Source of the DNA: Stenotrophomonas sp. Marseille-Q4652
Lineage (GTDB): Bacteria > Pseudomonadota > Gammaproteobacteria > Xanthomonadales > Xanthomonadaceae
Length of the DNA: 64,000 bases
Assembly (NCBI RefSeq): GCF_916618915.1
Contig: NZ_CAKAKE010000001.1
Span: forward strand, 2,339,001-2,403,000
Reading direction: 5' to 3'
In this document: positions 54,747-63,839 of the stretch, in pieces
How positions within the stretch are numbered: position 1 is the first letter of the stretch
Layout of the letters: each line of letters begins with the position of its first letter
Made by a program: the position numbers and the translations under genes
Notes under the pieces: generated by a model
Told to the model about the DNA's origin: nothing
Seen by the model: the letters and a program-made list of their open reading frames with translations, nothing else
Database searches by the model: none

Positions 54747-55774
54747 TGTGATCTCTCAGTAGGTTGTTCATCCGGGGTGATCCCGGAAGACTGGAGGTGC
54801 GAATCAGCCACCCCTCCAGGAGCCCCGGATGAACCTGCATAAACATGCCCGTCTTACGCCTCGCGGTCGAGCCTTGCTTGTGGAGCGAGTGATCAACCAT
54901 GGTCTGCGGGTCGAGGAGGCAGCGCATGCCGCGGGCGTGAGCGTCAGAACCGCTTACAAGTGGCTGCGCCGCTTTCGCGAGGAAGGCTGGGCAGGCCTGG
55001 ATGACCGGTCATCGCGCCCGCACCGCTGTCCGCATGCCACCCCACCATCGGTGGCCGCCGAGGTGACCGCGCTGCGCCGTCAACGCCAGACCTACCGCCA
55101 GATCGCATTGGCCCTGCCGGTCGGCCTGAGCACCATTGCCCGACTGATGCGCCGTGCCGGGCTGCACCGGTTGGCCGAGCTGGATCCTGCGCCCCCGGAC
55201 AATCGCTACGAGTATCACCAGGCCGGGGACCTGCTGCATCTTGATATCAAGATGCTGGGTCGCTTCTGGCGCCCTGGCCATCGGGTCACGGGCGATCGCC
55301 AGGGCGCCTCCGATGGCGCAGGCTGGGAGTTCGTCCACCTCGCCATCGACGATCACTCACGAGTCGCCTTCGGCACCATCGAAGGTGATGAGCGCGGATC
55401 CAGCGCCTGCCGCGCACTGCTTCAAGCCCTGCGCTACTACCGCGGCCTGGGCGTCACCTTCACCCGGGTGATGACCGACAACGGTGCCTGCTACAAGTCC
55501 CGGCGCTTCCGCCGGCTCCTGCGCCGCTTGGGCCTGCGCCATCTGCGCACGCGACCCTACACCCCGCGTACCAACGGCAAGGCCGAACGCCTGGTCCAGA
55601 CCGCTTTGCGCGAATGGGCCTATGCCCGCTCCTACGACAGCTCGGAGCAGCGTCGGCACGCTCTTCCTCGCTGGCTGCACCAGTACAACTGGCACCGGCC
55701 GCACGCCAGCCTTGGCTACCAACCCCCGATCAGCCGCATCCAGCTTCCACTGAACAACGTCCTGGGTTTACACA
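54747..55774 (+). mobile_element. IS481-family insertion sequence with 6-bp target duplication
   Basis: 1028 bp beginning TGTG and ending CACA, flanked by the direct repeat TCTAGC (54741-54746 and 55775-55780). The termini form an imperfect 24-bp inverted repeat sharing TGTG and GTTGTTCA blocks. The single gene is a DDE transposase. An internal inverted repeat (54767-54777 with 54823-54833) covers the transposase start codon. Confidence 0.93.
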
Positions 55775-55779
55775 TCTAG
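54829..55779 (+). CDS. IS481-type DDE transposase
   Basis: Protein of 316 residues. An N-terminal helix-turn-helix (VEEAAHAAGVSVRTAYKWLR) is followed by an rve core: LLHLDIKMLGRF (first Asp), VMTDNGACYKS (second Asp), and PRTNGKAERLVQT (Glu). The C-terminus (YNWHRPHASLGYQPPISR) is the usual IS481 ending. The TAG stop (55777-55779) lies outside the element, in the duplicated target. AGGAG precedes the ATG within a hairpin. Confidence 0.96.
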   Translation: MNLHKHARLTPRGRALLVERVINHGLRVEEAAHAAGVSVRTAYKWLRRFREEGWAGLDDRSSRPHRCPHATPPSVAAEVTALRRQRQTYRQIALALPVGLSTIARLMRRAGLHRLAELDPAPPDNRYEYHQAGDLLHLDIKMLGRFWRPGHRVTGDRQGASDGAGWEFVHLAIDDHSRVAFGTIEGDERGSSACRALLQALRYYRGLGVTFTRVMTDNGACYKSRRFRRLLRRLGLRHLRTRPYTPRTNGKAERLVQTALREWAYARSYDSSEQRRHALPRWLHQYNWHRPHASLGYQPPISRIQLPLNNVLGLHI

Positions 55780-55806
55780 CCGGCGACCAGCCAGTGGGTT
55801 GCTGGG

Positions 55807-56448
55807 TCAGCAGCCCATCGGCGGCTGGAACGCCTGCGTACTCACCTCGACCCAGCGGCCCTGACGCAATACCTCGATCCGCACACGCACCGTGCTGATG
55901 CCGACCACCAGTGGCGAACTGCCACCTTCGCCCGGATCGCGCCGGATGACCTGCAGCCAGCGCGCGGCGTCCAGGGACGACTGCGCGCGTACCGCGGCTT
56001 CCAGCTCCTGCCGGGTGTAGGGCGGGAAGCAGTCGTGGTCCCCGGCATCCGGGGTCGGCAGTTCGAAGGCATGCGGGCCCAGCGCCACGGCGGTCTTCCA
56101 CTCCGAGGTGCAGTGCTTCCAGTCGACCAGGTCCAGGTGCGCGCCGTCATCGCTGATGGCCAGGCTGGTTTCGTACTGCACGCGCACCCGCCAGCCCCCG
56201 TCCACCTGCGTGGGCTTCAGCTGCAACGTCACGCCCCAGGGCTCGTCGCCCAGTTCCAACGGCACCTCAAGCGTGCGCGGGACCGGGCCTTCGCTGCTCC
56301 AGCCGGAGAAGCGTGATTCGGCCGGCAACAGGCGCACTTCCAGCAGTTCCTGGGCCGATGCCGCGGCCACCCCTGCATACAGCAGGAAGGCGAGAAGGCA
56401 CTGCCATGCGCGTGCGGCCGGACCTGCCGTCGTGTTGCTGGCAGCCAT
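55807..56448 (-). CDS. Exported protein, unknown
   Basis: Protein of 213 residues with a signal (AWQCLLAFLLYAGVAAASAQ) ending near residue 35. The mature part includes RFSGWSSEGPVPRTLEVPLE, a beta-rich domain (WGVTLQLKPTQVDGGWRVRV) and a CTSEWK..DHDCFPPY cysteine pair. Similar to periplasmic unknowns of Xanthomonadaceae; no domain recognised. The IS481 copy lies just downstream. Confidence 0.72.
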   Translation of the reverse strand: MAASNTTAGPAARAWQCLLAFLLYAGVAAASAQELLEVRLLPAESRFSGWSSEGPVPRTLEVPLELGDEPWGVTLQLKPTQVDGGWRVRVQYETSLAISDDGAHLDLVDWKHCTSEWKTAVALGPHAFELPTPDAGDHDCFPPYTRQELEAAVRAQSSLDAARWLQVIRRDPGEGGSSPLVVGISTVRVRIEVLRQGRWVEVSTQAFQPPMGC

Positions 56449-56584
56449 CCCCTGCCCCGCTCCCCGTGGAGTGCCAATGCTAACCGCGGCGTGATCCAGC
56501 GTTGCCCACCGCTTGCGTACCCTTGGGCCGCCCGGTTGCCGCACCCCCGCACCGGTCCACTTCACCTACAGACGAGACGCCACC

Positions 56585-56776
56585 ATGACGCCGCTGGACA
56601 AGGAACTGCGCCGCGAACTGGTCATCGGCCAGGACACCTACACCCTCACCATCAGCCCCGACGGGCTCAAGCTGGTGCCCAAGGGCAAACGCAAGGGGCT
56701 GGAACTGGCGTGGACCGACCTAGTCAGCGGCAATGCCGCGCTGGCCACCGCGCTGCAGGCCTCGCTGGAGCGCTGA
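56585..56776 (+). CDS. Small unknown protein
   Basis: Protein of 63 residues: MTPLDKELRRELVIG, YTLTISPDGLKLVPKGKRKG, ELAWTDLVSGNAAL. Compact beta-rich, with no cysteines. The sequence is protein-like and the length is typical of small regulators, but no family is recognised. The in-frame codons upstream of ATG 56585 are arginine/proline-rich and probably not translated. Confidence 0.6.
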   Translation: MTPLDKELRRELVIGQDTYTLTISPDGLKLVPKGKRKGLELAWTDLVSGNAALATALQASLER

Positions 56777-56792
56777 GCGGAACCACTGCGCC

Positions 56793-57342
56793 TCAGCGCT
56801 CGACGCAGGCATGCAGGCTCTGTCCGATCACCTGCCCATCCTCCAGCAGGTAGAACGCGGGCGTATCGCGTCGGCGGACCGCATCAGAACCCGCACCGGT
56901 CACCGAAGGCCAGGGCCAGCGCTGCGTCATCGCCGGCCAGTGCACCGCGCATCCGCATCGCGTCCAGTGGCCGCACCAGCCAGCGCACGTCCCAGGCCAG
57001 CAGACGCCGGTCGTTGTGGGCCACGGCCAGGAAGAACCGCCCGTCCGGCGCCTTGCAGTACCAGAACGATTCGGCCTCGCGGGCACCGCCCAGCAGCCAC
57101 CACGGATGCCTGCGAGGGCTGCGCTGCACCACGGTGACCTGCGCCCCGGTCAGCGGCTGCCCGGCCAGCGGCCCCTCGACAGCTACCGGGAACGGCAGCG
57201 CGGCGAAGCTGCGTTCCTGCACCGTGCCCAGGTCCCACGATGGATTCACCACACCCAGTGCAGCCAGCAGCCGTGCCAGCAGCACAGCGATGGCCACCGC
57301 ACCGACCGTCCACGCAACCCACGCCATCAACACGTCCCACAT
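56793..57342 (-). pseudogene. Frameshifted membrane-anchored protein
   Basis: From ATG 57342 a frame gives a membrane helix (VAWTVGAVAIAVLLARLLAA), then ESFWYCKAPDGRFFLAVAHN and DRRLLAWDVRWLVRPLDAMR, and stops at 56884. The next frame continues naturally (RRRDTPAFYLLEDGQVIGQS) to a stop at 56793. A single-base indel near 56890-56900 would join them into about 180 residues. A sequencing error is possible. The family is not recognised. Confidence 0.55.
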
Positions 57343-57423
57343 TCCCTGATCCCCCGTGATCCCGCACCCATCCCGGTGCACCGCCTAGAATCACCGCAGC
57401 CACCGATCTCGGGATGCAAGTCG

Positions 57424-58719
57424 ATGGGGATGTTCTCCTGGACCGAACGGTCCTCCAGTGCGTTGCGCGATGGCGGGGTGATCGGGCCGGATGAGCGCCT
57501 GCCCTGGGGCCAGACCGGGCTGATGGGCGTGCAGCACGTCATCGCCATGTTCGGCTCCACCGTGCTGGCCCCGATCCTGATGGGCTTCGATCCCAACCTG
57601 GCAGTGCTGATGAGCGGCATCGGCACGCTGATCTTCTTCCTGATCACCGGCGGCAAGGTGCCCAGCTACCTCGGCTCTTCGTTCGCCTTCATCGGCGTGG
57701 TCAACGTTGCCACCGGCTACGTGGCCAGCCAGGGCGCCAACGCCAACATCGGCCTTGCGCTGGGTGGGATCATCGCCTGCGGCCTGGTCTACGCACTGGT
57801 CGGCGTGCTGGTGCATGTCATCGGCACCGGCTGGATCGAGCGGCTGATGCCGCCGGTGGTGACCGGTGCGGTGGTCGCGGTGATCGGCCTCAACCTGGCC
57901 TCCATTCCGATCAGGAACATGGCCGCCAGCAACTTCGACGCGTGGATGCAGGCGGTCACCTTCCTCTCGGTGGCGCTGGTGGCAGTGTTCACCCGCGGCA
58001 TGCTGCAGCGGCTGCTGATCCTGGTCGGGCTGATCCTGGCCAGCCTCATCTACGTGGTGCTGACCAACGGGCTGGGACTGGGCACGCCGGTGGACGTCAG
58101 CGGAATGGCAGCCGCGCCGTGGTTCGGCCTGCCCACGCTGCACGCGCCGATGTTCAACAGCCGTGCGATGCTGCTGATCGTGCCGGTGGTGATCATCCTG
58201 GTGGCCGAGAACCTGGGCCACATCAAGGCGGTGACGGCGATGACCGGCCGCAACCTGGACCGCTACATGGGCCGTGCCTTCATCGGCGACGGCGTGGCGA
58301 CGATGGTCTCCGGCGCGGCCGGCGGCACCGGCGTGACCACCTATGCCGAGAACATCGGCGTCATGGCCGCCACCCGCATCTTCTCCACTGCGGTGTTCGT
58401 CTGCGCGGCAGTGATCGCGGTGCTGCTGGGCTTCTCGCCCAAGTTCGGCGCGCTGATCCAGGCCATCCCGCTGCCGGTGATGGGCGGCGTGTCGATCGTG
58501 GTCTTCGGCCTGATCGCCATTGCCGGCGCCAAGATCTGGGTCGACAACCGCGTGGACTTCTCCGACATCCGCAACCTGATCGTCGCGGCCATCACCCTGA
58601 TCCTGGGCACCGGCGAGTTCACCCTGAAGGTCGGCGAGTTCGCACTCGGCGGCATTGGCACCGCGACCTTCGGTGCCATCGGCCTGTACGCGTTGCTGTC
58701 GCGGGGCAAAAGGACCTGA
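57424..58719 (+). CDS. NCS2 uracil/xanthine-type permease
   Basis: Nucleobase:cation symporter-2 of 431 residues with about 12-14 membrane segments. The N-terminal GQTGLMGVQHVIAMFGSTVL is the family's QH motif, and VTTYAENIGVMAATRIFSTA with Glu and Asn places it near UraA/RutG uracil transporters. ATG 57424 or 57430 may be used. No rut or pyr genes flank it. The substrate (uracil) is inferred. Confidence 0.9.
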   Translation: MGMFSWTERSSSALRDGGVIGPDERLPWGQTGLMGVQHVIAMFGSTVLAPILMGFDPNLAVLMSGIGTLIFFLITGGKVPSYLGSSFAFIGVVNVATGYVASQGANANIGLALGGIIACGLVYALVGVLVHVIGTGWIERLMPPVVTGAVVAVIGLNLASIPIRNMAASNFDAWMQAVTFLSVALVAVFTRGMLQRLLILVGLILASLIYVVLTNGLGLGTPVDVSGMAAAPWFGLPTLHAPMFNSRAMLLIVPVVIILVAENLGHIKAVTAMTGRNLDRYMGRAFIGDGVATMVSGAAGGTGVTTYAENIGVMAATRIFSTAVFVCAAVIAVLLGFSPKFGALIQAIPLPVMGGVSIVVFGLIAIAGAKIWVDNRVDFSDIRNLIVAAITLILGTGEFTLKVGEFALGGIGTATFGAIGLYALLSRGKRT

Positions 58720-58813
58720 CAGCAGCCGCACGGTTGCGGAAAACCCGGACCCGGCACACAACGTGCCGGCCACTGGCCGCTAAGGTAGGGCCGTTCCCGA
58801 CGAGGACACGTCC

Positions 58814-59911
58814 ATGCGGTCTTTCCGGATTCTTGCTGCCGCGCTTTCCCTGTTCGCGCTTGTACCTGCACTCGCTGCCGAGCCCGTGGCCTCCAGCCGC
58901 GAGCAGGCCGTCGGCGTGATCCGCGAGCTTCGCCGCATCGTCGCGCCCGAAGGCGTGGAGCGTTACGAGTACGTGCCGGTGGGCGGCATCCAGCAGTTCG
59001 TCAGCATCCGCGGCCAGGACCGCGCCAACCCGGTGCTGCTGGTCGTGCACGGCGGACCGGGTTTCCCGACCTCCGGCATTGCCTGGTGGGCCACGCGCGG
59101 GCTGGAGGAATATTTCACCGTCGTGCACTGGGACCAGCGCGCCGCCGGCAAGACCCATCTGGCCAACGATCCGGCCAAGGTCGCCGCGACCATGAAGCCG
59201 GAGCGCTTCGTCGACGACACCGAGGAACTGGTGGCCTGGCTGCGCCGCGAGTTCGCCCAGGACAAGGTATTCCTGCTGGGCACGTCGTGGGGCAGCTACG
59301 TGGGACTGAAGTTCGCGCAGCGCCGGCCCGAATGGCTGCATGCCTACATCGGCATGGGCCAGGCCATCGACAGCCCGGAGAGCGAGCGCCGCGGCTATGC
59401 CTACGCACTCGAGCACGCACGTCGCACCGGCAACCGCGAGGCCATCGCCGAACTGGAGTCCATCGCCCCGTATGCGCAGGACGGCGAGCCGATCCCGCTG
59501 GAGAAGATCGCGCTGGAGCGCAAATGGTCCGACCGCTTCGGTGGCGTGATGGCCTATCGCCAAGGCCAGGTCGACGGCATCGCCGTGCGACTGTCGCCCG
59601 AATACAGCGACGACGAAGCCAGGCGAGCCTACGACGGCAACGGCTGGTCACAGGACTTCCTGCTCAGCGACGTGCTCGGCGTGCAGATGGCCGGGGAAAC
59701 ACGCCTGGGCTGCCCGCTGATCGTGCTTGCCGGCCGCCACGACCGCAGCGTCAATTCGCAGGTCGCACGCGAATGGTTCGACCGCGTGCAGGCACCGTCC
59801 AAGCACTTCGAATGGTTCGAGAACTCCGCGCACGAGATCCTCGCTGAGGAACCGGGCAAGCTGCTGCTGACCCTGGTGCAGCACGCGCGGCCGTTGGCGG
59901 TGGGCAAGTAG
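58814..59911 (+). CDS. Secreted alpha/beta hydrolase (S33, prolyl-aminopeptidase-like)
   Basis: Protein of 365 residues with a signal peptide (ILAAALSLFALVPALAAEP). The oxyanion HGGPGFPTSG and nucleophile GTSWGSYVGL are those of proline iminopeptidases, the Asp is in LAGRHDRSVN, and the His in FENSAHEILAEEP. A helical cap domain lies between. It is probably a periplasmic peptidase or esterase. The APC permease gene starts 25 bp downstream, so they may be co-transcribed. Confidence 0.88.
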   Translation: MRSFRILAAALSLFALVPALAAEPVASSREQAVGVIRELRRIVAPEGVERYEYVPVGGIQQFVSIRGQDRANPVLLVVHGGPGFPTSGIAWWATRGLEEYFTVVHWDQRAAGKTHLANDPAKVAATMKPERFVDDTEELVAWLRREFAQDKVFLLGTSWGSYVGLKFAQRRPEWLHAYIGMGQAIDSPESERRGYAYALEHARRTGNREAIAELESIAPYAQDGEPIPLEKIALERKWSDRFGGVMAYRQGQVDGIAVRLSPEYSDDEARRAYDGNGWSQDFLLSDVLGVQMAGETRLGCPLIVLAGRHDRSVNSQVAREWFDRVQAPSKHFEWFENSAHEILAEEPGKLLLTLVQHARPLAVGK

Positions 59912-59936
59912 CCCGCGGCAAGCAGCCGGAGGACCG

Positions 59937-61226
59937 ATGAACGCACCACATTCGCGCCTGCATCGGGAACTGGGCCTTGCCGGCGCAGTGCTGCTGGGGC
60001 TCGGGGCGATGGTCGGCACCGGCGTGTTCGTCAGCATCGGCATCGCCGCCGGCCACGCGGGCGCGTCGGTCGTCTTCGCCATCGTCCTCGCCGCCGCCCT
60101 GGCCGCCTGCAACGCACTCTCCAGCGCCCAGCTGGCCGCCAGCCATCCGGTGAGCGGAGGCACCTACGAATACGGCTACCGTTACCTGAGCCCGTGGATG
60201 GGCTTCACCGCCGGCTGGATGTTCCTGTGCGCAAAGAGCGCATCGGCCGCCGCTGCCGCCCTCGGCTTTGCGGGCTACCTGCTGGCCTTCATCGGCGATG
60301 GCGTGCATTCGCCGACGCCACTGGCGTTATTCGCCATCGTGCTGCTGACCGTGTTCGTGCTTGGTGGCCTGCGCCACACCAGCCGGATCAACGCGGCCAT
60401 CGTCTCGACCAGCGTGCTGGCGCTGGCCGTCTTCGTCGTCGTTGGCCTGTCGACGCTGGGCTCGCGTGGCGCCAATCCGCAGGGTTTGGCTCTTGCGGGT
60501 ACGCAGGGCACCGAGGCGCGTGGTTTCCTTTACGCCACCGCGCTGATGTTCGTCGCGTTCACCGGATACGGACGCATCGCCACGCTGGGTGAGGAAGTCC
60601 GCGACCCCAGACGGACCATTCCGCGCGCCATCATTGCCACGGTCGCGATCGCGACCCTGTTGTACGTGCTGGTCGCGGTGGTGATCGTTGGTGCCGGCGG
60701 CAATGACATGTCCGCCAACGGCAGGGACATCACGCCCCTCGATTCGGTTGCCGTGCGACTGGGTGCTCCGTGGCTGCCGGCGGTGGTATCCATCGGTGCG
60801 ATCAGCGCCATGCTCGGGGTACTGCTCAACCTGGTACTTGGGCTGTCACGCGTCGTCCTGGCGATGGGACGACGCGGCGACCTGCCCCCTGCATTCGCCC
60901 GACTGCATGGCCGCGCCCGCGTCCCCGTCGCCGCGGTGATCGGCGTTGCCTTGGCAATCGCCGCGCTGGCGCTCACCGGCAGCGTGGAAACCACCTGGGC
61001 ATTCAGTGCCTTCACCGTGCTCGTCTACTACGTGATCACCAACCTGGCGGCGTTGCGCTTGCCCGTGGCGGACCGACTCTATCCACGCGTGTTCGCGGTG
61101 GCCGGCCTGCTGGCCTGCGTGTTCCTCGCGTTCCAGCTGCCGGTCGCGATCTGGACCAGTGGCCTGGCCCTGATCGGCATTGGACTGGCGTGGCATTGGA
61201 TAGCGATGCGGCGGGTGGCGCAATAG
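59937..61226 (+). CDS. APC-superfamily amino-acid permease
   Basis: Protein of 429 residues with about 12 membrane helices. The first helix carries GLGAMVGTGVFVSIGIAAGH, the substrate-binding glycine motif of the APC fold. Later SGGTYEYGYRYLSPWMGFTA and FTGYGRIATLGEEVRDPRRT are typical of the family. It follows the S33 peptidase closely, so uptake of freed amino acids is a plausible joint role (inference). Confidence 0.9.
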   Translation: MNAPHSRLHRELGLAGAVLLGLGAMVGTGVFVSIGIAAGHAGASVVFAIVLAAALAACNALSSAQLAASHPVSGGTYEYGYRYLSPWMGFTAGWMFLCAKSASAAAAALGFAGYLLAFIGDGVHSPTPLALFAIVLLTVFVLGGLRHTSRINAAIVSTSVLALAVFVVVGLSTLGSRGANPQGLALAGTQGTEARGFLYATALMFVAFTGYGRIATLGEEVRDPRRTIPRAIIATVAIATLLYVLVAVVIVGAGGNDMSANGRDITPLDSVAVRLGAPWLPAVVSIGAISAMLGVLLNLVLGLSRVVLAMGRRGDLPPAFARLHGRARVPVAAVIGVALAIAALALTGSVETTWAFSAFTVLVYYVITNLAALRLPVADRLYPRVFAVAGLLACVFLAFQLPVAIWTSGLALIGIGLAWHWIAMRRVAQ

Positions 61227-61333
61227 TTGCCGCTGCGCAGTCACGGCCTGCCACTCTCCAATGGTCGTCCCCCCCCGTCTCTGCACAACCCACTACCAAC
61301 TGCGCAGTGGGAAAGCCAACCGAAGGGGAAAAA

Positions 61334-61361
61334 AAGGGACCAGAGCATGCTCCGGTCCCTT
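61334..61361. terminator. Bidirectional rho-independent terminator
   Basis: Arms AAGGGACC (61334-61341) and GGTCCCTT (61354-61361) with an inner GAGCA/TGCTC stem, an A-run on the left and a T-rich stretch on the right. It separates the APC permease (+) from the convergent gene ending at 61411. Confidence 0.85.
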
Positions 61362-61410
61362 CTTCCTTTTCCCGGCGTCAACCATTCGGGATATCCCGGT
61401 GGCTACCCGC

Positions 61411-62130
61411 TCAAATCACCCGACCAACCGGATCGGTTTCGAGCTTTGGCTGCTCCGGACAGGCGTCGGGCAGGCTGTCGCGGGTGATCACCTGCTTCGG
61501 CAGCGGGGCGCGCTCGACCTGGAAGGTCACCGGGTGCACGAACACGCAATCGACCTGTTGGCCATCCACCCACATCCGCGTCAACGGCACATTGAAGCTG
61601 GCGCGGGTCGGCTCTTCGAACATCTTTGTCCATTTCTCTGCCAGCCGCTGAGGGCTGTTCGGCACCAGGTTGGCCTCCACCCTCTGGACATCAGTGGGAT
61701 ACCCGTCCGGCCCGCGGCGGAAGGTGTAGACAAGGCGCGCACTGACTCCGGCCAGAAAGGCCTCGCGTGGGTAGCGCGGGACACCCCAGCCCGTGGGCGG
61801 TACGAGCTCGACCTTCTTGATGCGGAACACCACCCCGCCTTCCGGCAGGTTTTCCATGGCCAGGGCGACGCGGTGGCGTACATCGTAGGCCGCCGGCTTT
61901 CCCTGGAAGCTGACCGGCGTGTGCCGCCAGGTGGCCGCCTGCCTGCGCATCGCCGCCCGCAGCCAGTCCGGCAACCCCGCGTCCAGCTCGATGTCACCGG
62001 TACTTCCATCCGGCAGCACCTGCATCGACACGACCAACTGCAGATCGCTGGCAGGTGCTTCCTTGCAATGGCCCACGGCAGATACCGCCAGCAGGCCCGC
62101 CATCACGCGCGACTCGACAAAACGACGCAT
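61411..62130 (-). CDS. Exported protein with TonB-like C-terminal region
   Basis: Protein of 239 residues with a short signal-like N-terminus (RVMAGLLAVSAVGHC). The middle resembles an energy-transducer fold: PRYPREAFLAGVSARLVYTF, DGYPTDVQRVEANLV, then FNVPLTRMWVDGQQVDC. The TonB C-terminal domain usually reads YP..A...G..G, and here YPREAFLAGVSARLVY is close. There are no ExbB/ExbD neighbours. Likely periplasmic; role unknown. Confidence 0.7.
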   Translation of the reverse strand: MRRFVESRVMAGLLAVSAVGHCKEAPASDLQLVVSMQVLPDGSTGDIELDAGLPDWLRAAMRRQAATWRHTPVSFQGKPAAYDVRHRVALAMENLPEGGVVFRIKKVELVPPTGWGVPRYPREAFLAGVSARLVYTFRRGPDGYPTDVQRVEANLVPNSPQRLAEKWTKMFEEPTRASFNVPLTRMWVDGQQVDCVFVHPVTFQVERAPLPKQVITRDSLPDACPEQPKLETDPVGRVI

Positions 62131-62235
62131 CCCTTCTCACCGGTTGTCCCTGATCATCCATGCGATGCGCATGGAGCATGCCCCCATTCCCGCTACCGGC
62201 CAGCCGGCAGCAGGAACGCCGACTTTACCCGACGC

Positions 62236-62937
62236 TCAATCCCCGGTGGGCCAGGACGGCAACGACACGCCGCGCGCCTGCATCACCCCGTCGCGGACGA
62301 TGCGGTACGCATCGGCGATGCGCACGCCGCGCAGGCAGTACACCTTTCCGCGGGAAACGCGGTACGTGTCCGGTGCGTCCCGGGCCGCGTCGCGCATCAG
62401 CTCGCGCTCGAACTCGGGCAGATCGCGCAGCCGCGCCCACGGCTCGGGGAATGTCATCGGCTCGGCCGCGGCGAGCAGGGTCCCGCTTTGCGCTTCGTAC
62501 TTCTGGTCGCCGCAGGCTGCCCACTCGCCGGACGCAGTGCGCTGCACCGGGATGGCCTGGTACTTGTGCAGCCAGTTGCCGTTCCGCGTGTCAGTGCCGA
62601 CAAAGAGCAGCGCGTGGCGGAAGCGGGCAAAGCGCGGGAAGCCGTAATGGTCAGCCACCGTGAATTGGACCTCTTCGTCGGCGACGCCGCCGATGACCGA
62701 CTGCACGACACGGTAGGTGGCGCGGAACAACGAATCAAGGCTGATGCAGGAAAGCTCGCCCGTGCGCTTTGCCTCCGCCGCACAGTGATCGGGAATCGGC
62801 TCGACGAAGATCCGCTCGGCCACGAACACGCGGGTCGTCGGCTCAGCTTCGGCCGCCACGGCTGGCTCGGCTGGATTTGCAAACGCCGAGGCGAACATCA
62901 AGCCGGCCATCGCGGATGAAGCAAGGCAACGGTTCAT
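62236..62937 (-). CDS. Exported protein, unknown
   Basis: Protein of 233 residues, signal MNRCLASSAMAGLMFASAFA. AAGGAG lies 9 bp before ATG 62937, so the in-frame GTG at 62943 is less likely. The mature part contains VFVAERIFVEPIPDHCAAEA, ADHYGFPRFARFRHALLFVG and a late RGKVYCLRGVRIADAYRIVR. No family recognised. It has the same orientation as the proteins on either side. Confidence 0.72.
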   Translation of the reverse strand: MNRCLASSAMAGLMFASAFANPAEPAVAAEAEPTTRVFVAERIFVEPIPDHCAAEAKRTGELSCISLDSLFRATYRVVQSVIGGVADEEVQFTVADHYGFPRFARFRHALLFVGTDTRNGNWLHKYQAIPVQRTASGEWAACGDQKYEAQSGTLLAAAEPMTFPEPWARLRDLPEFERELMRDAARDAPDTYRVSRGKVYCLRGVRIADAYRIVRDGVMQARGVSLPSWPTGD

Positions 62938-63005
62938 TCGCACCTACTCCTTCCGTTGAATGGATCAGAGCGGCACTCCGCCCCGACCGGTCACGAGTGC
63001 GTTTG

Positions 63006-63464
63006 TCAGCCCTTCAACCGGGCGGCAATTTCTTCTGCATGCTTCTGATGCAGACCGCCCGTCGTACCCCACGCAGTGCTGTTCGTCGATTCCACCTCAA
63101 AAGCGGTCAATGAAGCGCCGGAGGCCTCGAGAACACGTACGTGGCTCACGATCTTGTCCCTGCCGGCCATGATGCCGACGAGTGCCCGGGCCGCACCATG
63201 ACGCATGTAGTAGTGGGTCAGCGTGATCTCGATCCTGCCCGATGCCGCGCCGTTATTGACCCAGCCTTCGGTCTGCAACTTGTTCTGGATCACGCGCTTC
63301 AACTCGGCAATGCCTTCTGCGTTATCGCCGCCGCGGTTGGTGAACTGGTATTCGAACGACCGGCCATGCAGGCCAGAGTGGGACTGCTGCACGCGACTCG
63401 TCGTTGAGCAGGCGGAAAGAAAGACAAGCACCAACAACAGCGCAATACGTGTGATCACGGCCAT
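63006..63464 (-). CDS. DUF4410-like lipoprotein
   Basis: Predicted lipoprotein of 152 residues, lipobox VFLSAC (Cys19). The mature part, LKRVIQNKLQTEGWVNNG followed by RIEITLTHYYMRHGAARALV and KIVSHVRVLEASG, resembles the DUF4410 group of small outer-membrane lipoproteins. The assignment is tentative. It is the last complete gene before the transposon-disturbed right edge. Confidence 0.68.
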   Translation of the reverse strand: MAVITRIALLLVLVFLSACSTTSRVQQSHSGLHGRSFEYQFTNRGGDNAEGIAELKRVIQNKLQTEGWVNNGAASGRIEITLTHYYMRHGAARALVGIMAGRDKIVSHVRVLEASGASLTAFEVESTNSTAWGTTGGLHQKHAEEIAARLKG

Positions 63465-63636
63465 TCCCCCTTGGTTGGAGCACCGATTATGCCCGCTGTT
63501 GCCGCTACACCATCAACTGGTCGATCTTCACGTCGCCGAAGGCAAGCCGCGGTGCTTCGGTCGCCTATCGAGGCATCGCGCATACACTCGAGGAGGAACC
63601 GGTGCTCGGCGCCACCGCGCCCAAGGTGTGTTCCGC
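63465..63636. other. Non-coding stretch
   Basis: No credible reading frame, hairpin or repeat was found in this part. Together with the decayed fragment (63637-63789) and the IS3 upstream region to 63839 it makes about 375 bp without an intact gene. Confidence 0.4.
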
Positions 63637-63789
63637 TTACCCGGGCTGCGTGGCGGCTTCGAAGACGGCGCGTTGCGCAGCGAAGGCGCGCTGGTAGGCG
63701 GGCGCGCTTCGCCGCGGGCCATGTAGCCGAGCAGGTTGGGATGGGCATCGAGCAGGCCGGACCCACGCAGGCGACGTCCTCCCATCTTT
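63637..63789 (-). pseudogene. Decayed C-terminal tail of a glutathione S-transferase
   Basis: On the minus strand GLLDAHPNLLGYMARGEARP, followed in the next frame by YQRAFAAQRAVFEAATQPG and a stop, matches the C-terminal helices of GSTs (typically PNLLAYxxRxxARPAxQRA). The frame changes at the proline (about 63700), consistent with one lost base. Nothing GST-like is found further upstream, where the IS3-type element begins. It is a remnant, not a gene. Confidence 0.65.
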
Positions 63790-63839
63790 GAGTAGCAGGT
63801 CGATTTGGAGTCCAAACCCCAACGAGACGGAGATTGGAC

